DNA from: Cycas panzhihuaensis
Taxonomy: Eukaryota > Cycadophyta
Reading direction: 5' to 3'
NCBI GenBank assembly: GCA_023213395.1
Contig: CM041465.1
Location: forward strand, 65,045,741-65,109,740
Length of the DNA: 64,000 nucleotides
The notes below the pieces were generated by a model. It searched no databases and had not been told where the DNA came from. It was given only the letters and a program-made list of their open reading frames with translations. Positions within the stretch are counted from its first letter, which is position 1. Every line of letters begins with the position of its first letter. The translations under genes and the position numbers were made by a program. Positions 1 to 10,679 of this stretch are shown here, in pieces.

Positions 1-99
1 CTTAAAACTCAATGATACCCCTAAGATTATTAAATTGGGAGCTAGTTGTACTCCCCAATAGATTGCTTAATTTAAGGATATCTTTCATGAGTTCTACTC

Positions 100-885
100 T
101 GTCTTTACTTGGGATTATAAAGATATGCATGCCATTGATACCCAAGTCATTGATCATAATATCATAGTAACTCCTAGCATCAAACCTAAATAAAAAGGAT
201 AATGTCTTATTCACTCACATCTCTCCCTTGTTATTAAACAAGAAGTAGAGAAGTTATTAGGAGATCGATTCATTGAGAGTATTGATTACTCTTATTGTGT
301 CTCTAATATAATTCTAGTCGTAAAGAAAATGGTTTAATCCAAATTTACATTGACTTCTAAAACAATAATGAAGCGTGCCCTAAAGACAATTTTCCTTTCC
401 TTTTTCTTGATTAGACTTGGGACTAGATAGCTAGTTTTGAAGTGACGTCTCTTATAGATGGTTTTTCTAGTTATAATTAGATTTCTATCTCACCTCAAGG
501 TCATCATAAAACTATATTTACTACTCCTTAGGGTACTTTCATGTATAAAGTCATGCCTTTTGGGTTGAAATTTGCACGTGATACTTATCAACAGGTAATG
601 GTTCATATTTTTTATGATTTGATTGGCAATATTATTATTGTGTACTTAGACGATATGCTTTCTCTTTCTCACAATAGATGTGATCATGTGCATGACCTGA
701 GAATAATCTTTGAAAGGTGTAAGAAATACCACTTATGTCTTAATCCATCTAAATGTGTTTTTTCCATGACATTAGGAAGAATGTTAGGTAATATTATTTC
801 TTACAATGGGATTAGAATTGATCTCAATAAGATAAAGACAATTTTTAACATATCTCCTCCTAAGAGTTAGAAGCAGATTAAATCC
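100..885 (+). pseudogene. A1 reverse transcriptase, degenerate
   Basis: This is the RT domain of a gypsy polyprotein. The longest open piece is 541-867 and begins with the conserved MPFGL-type block (VMPFGLKFA). The catalytic YLDD is intact at 643-654. Upstream traces at 100-540 match the linker and the first RT blocks (a CPKDNFP-like stretch near 376-396), but with stops and frameshifts. Downstream, the KSFLGRLGFLRHFF connection motif is readable near 877-917. The open piece is far shorter than a full RT, so this is a relic. Assignment to gypsy is secure; assignment to Tat rests on similarity to F and on the downstream architecture. Confidence 0.85.
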
Positions 886-1560
886 TTCCTAGGTAGACTT
901 GGTTTCTTAAGGCATTTTTTTGCTAATTTTGCTTTGGACGCCAAGCCTATCATAAATCTCTTAAAGAAAGATGTTGAGCTATGATGGACTCCTCAAGTTC
1001 AAGAATCCTTCAACAAGTTAAAGCAAGCCTTAATCTTAACACATGTGCTTACTCCACCAAGGTTTAATAGATCTTTTATCCTATATACTTCATCTACTAA
1101 AGAATCATTAGTAGGTATGTTGGCATAGGAGGATGACTTTAGTAAAGAACGAGTGGTATATTTCATTAGTAGGACTTTAATGGCTACTAAACTTTATTAT
1201 CCCCTTCTTGAAAAAGAATGTATTACTTTAGTCTTTGATATTAAGAAGTTATAGTATAATCTTCTTGGGAATAAGGTCCATCTCATTATTCAATCTAATC
1301 CTATCCAATAGTTTCTTACCAAAATAAATCTTAATCGGTGACTAGGTAAATGGTCCTTATTACTACAAGCATTTGATTTTCAAGTCATAAATAGAAAGTC
1401 TAAGAAAGGCATGGTCATCGCTAAGACCATGGATAATGCTCCTCTCCCTAATCTTACTAAATAACCTATTGATGATTCTCTCTCAGATGAACATGTTCTC
1501 CATGTCTAAGATGTCCCTTCTGATGATCCATGGTATAGAGAAATTAAAACATATCTTCAT
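886..1560 (+). pseudogene. A1 RNase H domain (gypsy type), degenerate
   Basis: The RT connection region continues into an RNase H-like domain. Readable blocks include FILYTSSTKES, VVYFISRTLMATKLYYP, LEKECITLVF and a LIIQSNPI block. The first catalytic Asp of canonical gypsy RNase H (the D of a TDAS-like block) is replaced by the YTSS sequence. That loss is shared with F, so it is probably ancestral in this family and not recent decay. Tat elements are known to carry an extra RNase H, which fits the aRNH trace at 6598-7086. Several in-frame stops are present. Confidence 0.75.
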
Positions 1561-1714
1561 GATCAATCTTTTCCTTTTTCTTTTTACCTTTAACAAAAGA
1601 AGATAAATTTGAGTTACTTCTAGGTAATATCTCTTACTTAGTGTTGTTCTTTATAAATATTCTTTTGATGAAATTCTATTAAGATACCTTTCTCCCAATG
1701 AAACACTTGTAACC

Positions 1715-2290
1715 ATAATAGAATCCCATAAAGGAATGTGTGGTGGATATTTTAGTTATCAATCAATGGCCCAACAAATCCTTTATATGTGTTATTATTA
1801 GCCTATCCTATTTAATGATGCTTATTCATATATACAAAAATATTAGACATATCAATCCCATGTGACCTTAATACTCAAACCTACATAAGAACTAAAATTG
1901 ATTATCTCACCTTGGCCTTTATCTCAATGGGGTTTTGACTTCATTGGTCAGATTTTTCCATCATCATCTAATGATCATAAGTATATTATAGCTACTATGA
2001 ATGCTTTACTAAATGGAGTGAATCTATTATGTTAATCATGACTACTAGAAAGATCATTATCATATTTATTTTTTAGCATATCATTCATAGATTTAGGGTA
2101 CCAGATATTATTATTACTGATAATGGACTTCATTTTGTAATCCCTATGTCAGTGAATTATGTAGTAAATTTCATATTACCTATAAATTGTCAGTCCTTTA
2201 TCACCCTCAAGTGAATTGGTAAGTTGAAGCCTTTAATAAGACTTTAGCTTAAATTTTAGTTAAAATAGTTGCAACCTCTTATAGAGATTG
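1715..2290 (+). pseudogene. A1 integrase, N-terminal part (split by K)
   Basis: Traces of the zinc-binding domain (HKGMCGGYF near 1731) and of the YYWP-like motif, with Trp replaced by a TAG stop, are followed by the catalytic core. The PWPLSQWGFDFIG-like block sits near 1912-1947 and a TDNG block at 2119-2130. The core is cut at 2290 by element K and resumes at 5053. The last five bases, GATTG (2286-2290), are the left copy of K's target duplication. Stops and frameshifts are frequent. Confidence 0.8.
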
Positions 2291-2846
2291 TGTAGTATTC
2301 TTATAGAATTCTTCTAAGAAATTTTACAAAAATAGATAAAATATCTACCAAATACATTTGCAAAATATTAAATCAAGAGAGCAATAATATAAATCCACTT
2401 GAATACTTATAACATACAAATATAAAGTGGTATGAAATGAATATAAATTGAATAGATACAAGATTACCAAATGACTCCACAATTATTATTGATAACGAAT
2501 CCTTCTTCGAGGTGAGGTGCCCTCCATAATGCTCCCAAAAGAGTTGAAAATACTATAGTCTAAGACTTCTCTGATGATGATAAAATAAGGTCGTAAATCC
2601 TTCTTAAATAGGTAGCCAAAAGGTAGTAATAGAAGTCATCCAAAAAAGGAGATATTCTTCTTAATACTACTCAAATAGAAGTCATCCTGAACTTCTCTAA
2701 AAACTAGCAAGTTGACTTTGAATGGTCATAACGTTTGATAGAAATATCAAAATTAACTTTCATCTAAATAGTTAGAATCCTCATTCAAAGACCTTTGATT
2801 TGAATGGTCATAAGGTATAGTTTTGACCATATTTTGGAATGCTATA
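2291..2846 (-). repeat. K 3' LTR (left copy)
   Basis: This 556-bp repeat aligns over its full length with 4497-5052 and is the same length. It ends in GAATGCTATA. Its first bases read TGTAGTATTC instead of TATAGCATTC, so point changes have eroded this terminus. Confidence 0.92.
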
Positions 2847-2862
2847 ATTCCCCTCCCCTTAA
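2847..2862 (-). other. K polypurine tract
   Basis: On the minus strand this reads as a purine run with AAGGGGAGGGGAA immediately upstream of the 3' LTR. That is the position of the plus-strand primer in LTR retrotransposons, and it fixes the element's orientation. Confidence 0.85.
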
Positions 2863-3539
2863 AATAATACTTCACCCTTAAAGTATTGAGAAATACTTGT
2901 AGCTCGGTTTAATCTTCCAACTGCCTCCTGTTAGATCTTATACATCGTGAAGATTTAGTTCGATCTTGCATCTTCTATGGAACGTTACTAGTAGGCATCT
3001 TGAATTTATCGATGTTTGTTCTTAGGGCCAAGTACATGTTGTGTATTATTCTAAATCAAAAGGATCTTGGGACGTGTGAGATATCTTAAATATCTTATCT
3101 TAGTATTACCTTGAATTTACACATTTTATTTTTGGATGGGGTGGATCTTGGAAATAGACGTGAAGGCTCTCAGAAAAGAATTGATCGTGAGGGTCATGGA
3201 TTGGTGATTTCTTATTGTGAAAAAAAGTAAAGGAGGAATTATGAATTGAGATTAAGTATAGCTTTAAAGGTATAGGAAGAAGGGATAAATCTTGGAATAT
3301 GCCTTCGATGGAGATGAAAATTTATGTAGGTTTTATTGGACAGTAACACTTTTTAGGAGAGAAAGATGGATGAGGAATTACTGATAGAAGTTCTTTATGA
3401 AAAAAAGGCTTTAATAGGTTTTTCGAATTGGTATTCAAATAAAAGAAAATATTTAATGAAAAATAATAATATTAATGATATAGAATTAAATGGGTTGGGG
3501 AAAAACTAGACTCAGTTTTGTAAGGGGTAATACTAAAAG

Positions 3540-4090
3540 TTGGAACTTGATGAATAGATTAAAGATGTACGGGTGTTATTGAGGATGGTCTACAGGTGAT
3601 GAAGGAGTAGGTAAGTAAAGAGATAAACTAGGGTTATAAAGAAAAATAGGGATTTGACCTACAAAAAAATTAAGAGGATTAAGATCATGGCTAACTATGG
3701 GTTGAGGAGAAGAGGACTTTTGTATGGCTATTAAACTAAGGAAAGAGATAAAGCATATAAAACAACCAAACAAAATATACATGTGTAATCTAGGATCAGT
3801 GAATACCTTACATGCAATTTGTTGAGAAAAGTCTACATGTTCTTCATTGTCTTCATGTTGCTCTTGTGAAACTTCACCTTGTATTTCTTCTTTAATATTG
3901 TATTGAAATTCTTCTATTGCCTATGCTTCTTTCAAGTCTTCTATATAGGTAGGTTGTATCCTCTCTAATGGTTCTTATTCTAGCTCCTTTAAAATCCTTA
4001 GGATCTCCTCATTAATTATTTCTTCTTCTTATCCTTCCTCTTCTGCTTGAATTTTATCTTGCTCATGCCACTGAAAACTATTATAGCCAC
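3540..4090 (-). pseudogene. K internal Glu-rich ORF with hydrophobic segment, unknown
   Basis: On the minus strand one frame reads from about 4070 to 3576 with only a few TAG/TAA stops. The N-terminal two thirds is strongly acidic (EEEIINEEIL and IKEEIQGEVSQE blocks). A hydrophobic stretch of about 20 residues (ILFGCFICFISFLSLIAI) follows near 3722-3780, then a Pro/Ser-rich tail. It has no RT, protease or integrase motif. It could be a Gag-like or accessory protein, or non-functional leader sequence that happens to stay open. I do not recognise the family. Confidence 0.4.
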
Positions 4091-4482
4091 CTCAAAAAAT
4101 GGGTACCATAGAAAAGGTTCTTTAGTCTAATTAATAAACCATTCATAAGCTTATCTATTTAATATCATTTCTAATAATTATCCATACTCTTCAAACTCTG
4201 TATCAGGCATGAATTTGAAGTCTTCTATCCATTTTTTTCATGTCTTTATAAACCTCCAAATAAAAAACTCTATCTCCATTTTTTCTCAATAAATGTTGTA
4301 GCTCAAGGATTAAAATATATACTTTCTACTGGTCAAAACCATCGTATATGACCACTTGCTATAAACATCTCCCTTGTGAAAGAGTCCTTTTTCTTATTTA
4401 TGAATAATTGCACTTTCTTAAGAATGAGCAGAACTGTCTTTATATGTTCCAGGTGTTCTTTGACCTTTCCCTTCAAAATGAA

Positions 4483-4494
4483 GCTTTGATACCA
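4483..4494 (-). other. K primer-binding site (initiator tRNA-Met type)
   Basis: The minus strand reads TGGTATCAAAGC, 11 of 12 matching the canonical plant site TGGTATCAGAGC. It lies two bases (AG) inside the 5' LTR, as expected for a minus-strand primer site. Confidence 0.9.
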
Positions 4495-4496
4495 CT

Positions 4497-5052
4497 TATA
4501 GCATTCTTATAAAATTCTTCTAAGAAATTTTACAAAAATAGATATAATATCCAGCAAATGCACTTATAAAATATTGAATTAAGAGATCAATAATACAAAT
4601 CCATTTGAATACATATAACATATAAATATAAAGTGGTATGAAATGAATATAAATTGAATAAATACAAGATTACCAAATGACTCCACAATTATTGTTGATA
4701 ATGAATCCATCTTCAAGGTGAGGTGCCCTCCACAATGCTCCCAGAAGGGTTGAAAATACTGTAGTCCAAGACTTCTCTGATGATAATAAAATAAGGCTAT
4801 AAATCCTTCTTAAATAAGCAGCCAAAAGATAGTAATAGAAGTTGGCCAGAAAAGGAGATATTCTTCTTAATACTGCTCAAATAGAAGTTGGCCAAAACTT
4901 CTCCAAAAATTGGTAGTCTAACTTTAAATGATCATAATTTTTAATAGAAATATCATAATTGACTTTCATCTAAATTATTAGAATCCTCGTTTAAAGACCT
5001 TTGATTTGAATAGTCATAAGGTATAGTTTTGACCATATTTTGGAATGCTATA
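4497..5052 (-). repeat. K 5' LTR (right copy)
   Basis: This 556-bp partner of 2291-2846 runs from TATAGCATTC to GGAATGCTATA. It differs from the left copy by scattered substitutions but keeps the same total length, so insertion is older than very recent. Confidence 0.92.
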
Positions 5053-5545
5053 GATTTGCATGTTTAATTAATTTTAGCATTATAGACTTATAGAACCTCA
5101 ATTAGAAACACTATATGCATGACACCATTTTCTCTCATTTATGGTGTTGAGGTTATCCTTCCATTAGAAGTTGAGATTCCTTTCTTATGCATCTCATCAA
5201 AAGAATTTATTGATGAAGAGTTCCAAAGGGAAGCATGTATCTTAGAACTTAAAAAATTAGATGAGACTCATTTATAAGCCTTAGAAAATAATATGGCATC
5301 TAAGGCTAGAGCCCAAGCTACTCATAATAGGTAGCTTAGGCTGAGAAAGCTTTATATTGGTGATAAAGTATTGAAGTTAGAATACCTCCATGATAAACAA
5401 CAAAATTTTTCTCCTAAGTGGGCTTGTCCTTATCTAGTAATCAAAGATTTGAATAATGGAGTCTATCATATCTCAACAATGGAAGGTTTAGAATTCAAAA
5501 GCATGTAAACTTGCAATATTTGAGGAAGTTTTACACCTAATGGTA
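5053..5545 (+). pseudogene. A1 integrase, C-terminal part
   Basis: The host frame resumes directly after K's right target duplication. Readable blocks are the SLIYGVE/PLEVEIP region (about 5145-5190), which is typical of gypsy integrase ends, then LRKLYIGDKVLKLEYL and a WACPYLVIKD block near 5420. The last block belongs to the integrase C-terminal domain and is closely matched by F near 24180-24260. The pol frame ends about 5540 after a LRKFYT-like tail. Confidence 0.85.
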
Positions 5546-6590
5546 CTTCTTATCCCTGTAATAAGAATAAAATATGGCTTTGAATCTTTCTTCTTGCCTA
5601 ATGAGCTAAAATTATGGGTAATTCCTTTCTTTAGTATTTTCTCATCTTCTCTTGAGTTGTTCTTGCTTTCAATAAAATTTTTACTCATGATCATATAAGC
5701 CTTTACTTCTTCTAGTATTTGCATTAATTGTGGGTGTTTTCTTTTCAAGGTTTTAATCTTCTTCTCTTTTGAGACTCTGTTTAGAAGAGAGAATTTGGGC
5801 CCTCAACCTTGTCATTTATTTTTATCCTTGAAAAGAGAGATTTATTTGTTAGCTTCAGATACTTTATTATTTGGCTAGATCATACTATCACTTGTTAGTC
5901 CTTCATCTTAAGGATTTCTTCTTAGTTATATATCATCTACTATTTTCTTTTTATTATTTTTATTATCCTCAACTCTCTATATACATTCTGAAGTGAGTAC
6001 TTATTCTACTACCTTCCTTTTATATTTAGAGACACCATGATTTTGATTTCCTTTCTTTCTTGTGGTTTAATCTTTAAGGAGATTGGTTTCTTTCATCTTT
6101 AGTTCTATTGAAAAGGATAAATCCTTGTTGTATTGAGTAAAAATAACTTCATAATTGGATGATTATGATTCTATTCTTATATAAAAAAAGTGAAAGATGA
6201 AAATGAAAAATCAATTAAAAAAAGGTTAAGAATAAAGAACAAAAAGTGAAGAAAGAAAAGTAAAAAAAAAACTAAGTATGTTGTTATCATCCTCTTATAA
6301 TTAGAGGCAAGTTGCATGATGACTTTGTCCCTATATATTCTTGTAGTAGGTCAGCTTCATTTGGATGAGTTGTTCAAGATTTTTGGGTTTAGCTACTTGG
6401 GCCCACCGTGGCCTCAGTTATGATTGAACCTTGCTTAATACCTTTTCTTCTTGTTGATCATAGTCATCTTAATTATGATTTTTCTTTTTCCTTAATACAT
6501 TCAGAATTAATATAATCCACTACCATCTCCTTGCTAATTAATTCTCACACCTTCCTTCATTAATCACATAGTCTCAAAATATTAATCCTA
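5546..6590 (+). other. Spacer between integrase and second RNase H
   Basis: This is AT-rich sequence without a supported gene. An 86-residue minus-strand frame (5488-5748) overlaps the integrase end and looks like a shadow. A (GAAAA)-rich purine stretch lies near 6180-6275. In Tat elements this interval is non-coding spacer. Confidence 0.4.
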
Positions 6591-6597
6591 TCTTCCT

Positions 6598-7086
6598 ATG
6601 GCATTCAGTATATTCACTAATGGAGGTAGTAGAGGTAACCTAAGACCGTCTATTGTCACTTGGTTGATCTGTGACCAAATAGAAAATCCTCTCCTCTCCT
6701 CTAGCTTATTTATACCTAGAGAAACTAATAATGAAGTTGAATATTCTGCCATCATTAGAGCCTTATCTAATAACTCTCACTCTTATCTTAGACCCATCAT
6801 CATATATTCTAATTTTAAGATTATAGTATATAAGTTAATTACGATATATTACGTGCACTCTTCATGACTCCTTTTCATTCACCATCAGGCTTCATCATTG
6901 TTGTCATTATTCTCTTTAGTCATTATCTTGTATGTTTCTCATTCCCTTAATATTGAAGCTAACACTCTTGTCTCTTCTATCTTGGATGATTATTTAGATT
7001 TACTTTCATCTTTTGGATGGGGGCACCTTACTCTAGAAAAGAGTATAAACTACAACTCTATAAAGAGGATAAACTATTGGTTTTGA
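6598..7086 (+). pseudogene. A1 archaeal-type RNase H (aRNH), degenerate
   Basis: The frame opens MAFSIFTNGGSRGN, matching the FTDGxSRGNPGP start of archaeal/plant-type RNase H. A TNNEVEYSAIIRAL block follows (family NNEAEYxALI), then IIYSNFKIIV (family IYSDSKLVV). A second frame from 6898 gives SLNIEANTLV, like the family's N-x-EADxLA end. Two of the catalytic acids are lost (D to N in FTNG and in YSNF). A second RNase H after integrase is characteristic of Tat elements. The activity would process the RNA strand during reverse transcription, but this copy is dead. Confidence 0.75.
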
Positions 7087-7619
7087 AGATAAAGGTTTAA
7101 GTAGTGTGAAGGTTAGGATTATAGGTTTAAGACTAAAATTAAGTGTTTGAAAGGATAGACCCATGTGGGAATCTTGGGCTGTCTAGGATCTTAGTAGGGG
7201 GGGAAGATCCTAAAACCTTCTTATCCCTAGAAGGAGCTAATGAGGAATCCAATATACTAAAAAAACTAGTTGTTTATTAAGTGAAATTAATCTCTTATCC
7301 TATAAACAATGTATTTTCTTTATGGTATATTATGTAAATGTGTATTTTATTATATGTTTATATAATCTATTAGGAGTATGATTTGAATTACATGAGTTTT
7401 TCTTTTAAGAAACTTATATTATTCTATATTCTACTTTTATAACCTGTTACCATTTATTTCAGATGGTTTTACATTTATAGAAAAAGAATTAATAAGCCTT
7501 TCATCTACTTCTTTTTATCTTTTATTTGTTTTCTATCCTTCATTACTCCTTTTTCTTTTCAAGACCTTTTTACACTCTAGAATGGGTATAAACTACCATG
7601 TACATACTAGGAAAAAGAT

Positions 7620-7658
<39 letters not shown>

Positions 7659-8120
7659 GTTAAAATTATTATGTATTTTTATGGACCATCACACTAATGA
7701 ATATATATTGTGTTTAATTCATAAAAGGAAGATAAAAGGGGAGGGAAAGAGTTTAGAGTTAATCATCCATTACATACAAGGTTTTAAAAAGAAAAGTGAT
7801 TAATATATATACATATACAAAAAATATATAGTACATCTTTCACTCATGTGACTCATGATACAATAGTTATGACTCACAAAATGCTTCACATCTCTCTTTT
7901 GTCCCTCTATATATATAGAATACATTCATCTTTGTGAGCCCTGATGAGATCTCTCTTGTTCTCTTGGCTCTATCATCTCTCCTCTGCTTGAAGTCTATCC
8001 ATGTGTAGACTCTTTATGGGGTAGAAGATATCATCCCTACTACATCGTAGTACTTCTTAATGGAGTAACTTGCACTCCTACATGTGCCAATGTCATTCTA
8101 CATAAATAAAGTCTCTCATC
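7087..8120. other. Non-coding spacer with GA microsatellite and a TATA-like motif
   Basis: No gene is supported. It contains an uninterrupted GA run at about 7623-7654, an AT-rich ATATATACATATA tract near 7803-7830 and CTATATATATAG near 7904-7915. The TATA-like motif could belong to a promoter, but nothing coding follows on the + strand. Confidence 0.45.
7623..7654. repeat. (GA)n microsatellite
   Basis: About 16 perfect dinucleotide units are visible directly in the sequence. Confidence 0.97.
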
Positions 8121-8129
8121 TTTTGCTAC

Positions 8130-9660
8130 TCTAAGCTCTTACTCTTATAATTTCAACTCTAATCTCATGTCCATAAACATGTCTCAAGCTTGAAGCATGT
8201 GATTGAAATAGTCAATATGGTGTCCCAGTAGTGTACAATCCATTATATCCCATGATGAAGTCTCCTCTAATATAGGTACATAAGGGAATATCAACTCTAG
8301 TGTCCTCCTCACCTCCTCTAGAGTCATGACCTTATCATCTATCTATAGAAAACATATAAATTATGACCAGACTCCTAGGAAGAAAGTGTATAATAAAAAA
8401 TAAGCATAACTTAATACTTTTAAAACCAATCAACTAACATACCTATTAACTTTCCCCCTCCCACTAGCTCCGCTACCATCTCCTCCTCTACCTGTGGCAC
8501 TCCCTCTTCGTGAGGCTCTTAGGGAGCCTCTTGGTTAGTCTCCCCCTCTCCTATCCTACTCCTGCCTCTTCTACCCTACTTGTCTATCAAGCCTAACTCC
8601 ATGCTCTGTATAGAGCCTCCCTTATCTCCACTTAGTACTCCACCTACTCTCTCAAGTACTTGTCAACTCCCTCCCTCATCTCTACTAGTTGATGATCCTC
8701 CTCTCCCACCTTAACCCATCTTACCATCACCTCCACTATCTCTCCCATCTCTTCCTCCTCTATCTTTACCTCTCCCTCTCCCTTAACCAGTGATAAGAGC
8801 CTCTCCTGCTACTCCTCTCTCCACTGCATCTACCTCATCGTCACTCTATATTAGAAGTCCCTTATATGCATTCTCTATCAGTTGTCACCTAGTCATCCTA
8901 CTTAATAGAGGATTATGTGTACTCTTTGCTATGATGGTTATCTTATTATGAATCCTCACTCTTATATACCACTTATTCATCCCTAGATCCATGATAATTA
9001 GCTCTCTTAGCATTTATCCTAGTCTCATAAAAGGAATATGATCATGCAACCAACACATCAAGATGGAGCTATATGAGAATCCCCCTCTCCCTAGTCTCAT
9101 GATCCTCGATAGTTATAGATATATGTTATCTACTATATATTATCCCCAGTTCATCTAAACTCCTTCCTGATACCTCATCATGATTCCTAACCACTGAGTT
9201 GGAACCCCCATGAAGTTTTGAGTTCCATTAATCTTATATATGATGATAAGGACGATGATCCTCCATATAATAGGAACATCCTCTGATATCTGTATGGCCT
9301 CTATAGATATCATATGGGGGCCAAACTGATTAACAAAACTTATTAGATATTAGATATAGGTTGTCTAAGACTCGTTGTCTACTACCCTACTAAGTCTCAC
9401 TCTCTCCCCATGCTAGCTAACTCCTAATATCCTCCCCACATCCCTCAAAGTGATCTGTATCTCTCTAATTCTTAGTACCCTAATGATATTATGGCCCAAA
9501 ATCTAACAACTAATAAAATCATGGAGTATTGGATCGATCTACTTGCCCACGATAATCCACAAATCCTTAAAGTCACCTAATCTCTTTCATTGAGCTAACT
9601 AATAAGCTCTCCTATGGGTAGTCCCTTGTTTTCTCATGTCTCTACTCTTTCTAGAGGTTG
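8130..9660 (-). pseudogene. Antisense plant-mobile-domain (PMD)-like gene in A1
   Basis: On the minus strand a degenerate frame reads from about 9660 to 8443. The EIQITLRDVGRILGV block near 9440-9485 matches the TITLxDVxxLxGLPVDG core of the plant mobile domain (aminotransferase-like PMD, known in MAIN/MAIL proteins and in transposons). A GRGGFSYSSIL block follows near 9060-9095, then a Glu/Gly/Arg-rich low-complexity region. After an intron-like gap (8343-8442) a second segment reads VMTLEEVRRTLELIFP. The same blocks occur in F (RGGLSYSILL near 22094-22123). The gene runs opposite to pol, as reported for extra antisense ORFs in Tat-type elements. Its function is unknown; in-frame stops make it a pseudogene. 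Confidence 0.6.
8343..8442 (-). other. Candidate intron in the A1 antisense PMD gene
   Basis: The minus strand has a donor-like AG|GTATGT and an acceptor-like TTTTCTATAG|AT bounding 100 bp of U-rich, AT-rich sequence. Related coding text lies on both sides. A similar gap of 107 bp sits at the apparently equivalent place in F (22666-22772). Confidence 0.5.
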
Positions 9661-10424
9661 CATCACATCAAAACAATCACATCAGGTCTCTATTTTAATG
9701 ATTTAAATTTTTAATTTTCAAGTTCTTTCTTTTAAAAGATTAAAAATCTGGTAAAATAATAAAAAATATGACTTCACAGTCAAAAATGTAATTTCACCAT
9801 AAAAAATGTAATTTCTCTTTATTACTTCCAAATTGTAAAATTATACTTTTGAGGATGTTATCATGTTTTTCATAATATCATTTTATTTTTAGTTCTATAC
9901 CTCTATTTTTCTTACTATAAAATCATATTTTGAGCATGTAAATTCTTTTTTTTTTTTTTTTTAATTGAAAAGAAGACTCACCAAATATCTAGCTCCTTAC
10001 TACATCATACTAATCTTAATCTTTTGGAGTTAATCATCCCCTAAAATAGCTCTAAACGACCTCAAAAATAAGAGAATAAACACTCAAATAACTCATTTTT
10101 CTAACTCCCTCCTGTAAAATAAAATTTAATTTTCATTTTTTTTCTTAATAAAGGGAAAGGACTTTTCCCTCTTTCTAAACAAGATTTTTTCTTCCACTTA
10201 TTGAGTCTATCAAAGTAAATTCTACCTCTTTACAATCATCATCATCAAATGAAATCACTTTGAGATAGTTGAATGATTTCTAATTAATCTTTTTGACTTA
10301 ATTATCAAGTTTAATGCATTTATCTTTTATGGAGATTTTTGGAGACCTGAATGTTGCATCTTTCACTCGTTTTCCTTTAAGATTAACTCTCAGATTGGTC
10401 TTTAAAAGTCTATGAGTCCCTTCT
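9661..10424. other. AT-rich spacer with poly(T) run
   Basis: No coding signal was found. A T-run of about 17 bases is at 9946-9962. It lies between the antisense gene and the tandem repeats, the place of the 3' untranslated region of A1. Confidence 0.4.
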
Positions 10425-10670
10425 ACCTATTAAAGAGCCTAAATTATGATAGGGAACCCTTTAAAATTTAATTATTAATGAGGTTAAACTATGATAATCA
10501 AGCACTAAAGTCCTTCACCCTGTTAATGAGTTTAAACTATGATAGGAGGCTCTAAAAAGTCACCTATTAATGACCCCAAAAATTATGATAGTCCATCCTT
10601 TATACTCTAGCAAAAGGATCTTTCCTTCAAAGTGTGGTTAATGAGAGATAAACTGTGATCAGTTGGATTT
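10425..10670 (+). repeat. Diverged tandem repeats, about 45-60 bp units, in A1 3' region
   Basis: About five diverged copies share a core like TATTAATGAG..TAAACTATGATAG, at about 10429, 10481, 10518, 10565 and 10638. Variable tandem repeats in the 3' untranslated region are a described feature of Tat-lineage elements and can seed satellites. Confidence 0.65.
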
Positions 10671-10679
10671 TTAAGTCTT

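Larger units (their letters stand above)
2291..5052 (-). mobile_element. K: complete 2.76-kb non-autonomous LTR element, TA-type termini
   Basis: Two 556-bp direct repeats (2291-2846 and 4497-5052) flank about 1.65 kb. On the minus strand the right repeat is followed by a site complementary to the initiator tRNA-Met 3' end, and the left repeat is preceded by a polypurine tract. Host A1 integrase is split between GATTG (2286-2290) and GATTT (5053-5057), a 5-bp duplication with one mismatch. The right LTR begins TATAGCATTC and the left one ends GAATGCTATA, a 10-bp terminal inverted repeat of TA..TA type instead of TG..CA. No RT or integrase is present inside, so mobility would need enzymes supplied in trans. 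Confidence 0.92.

Noticed and set aside
1-2290. Endogenous pararetrovirus (caulimovirus) origin
   Set aside because: Integrase follows RT/RNase H and no movement or coat protein is seen; the order is that of gypsy elements.
8130-9660. PMD region as an active host MAIN/MAIL gene
   Set aside because: It contains stops, lies between element pol and 3' repeats, and recurs in the same arrangement in F.
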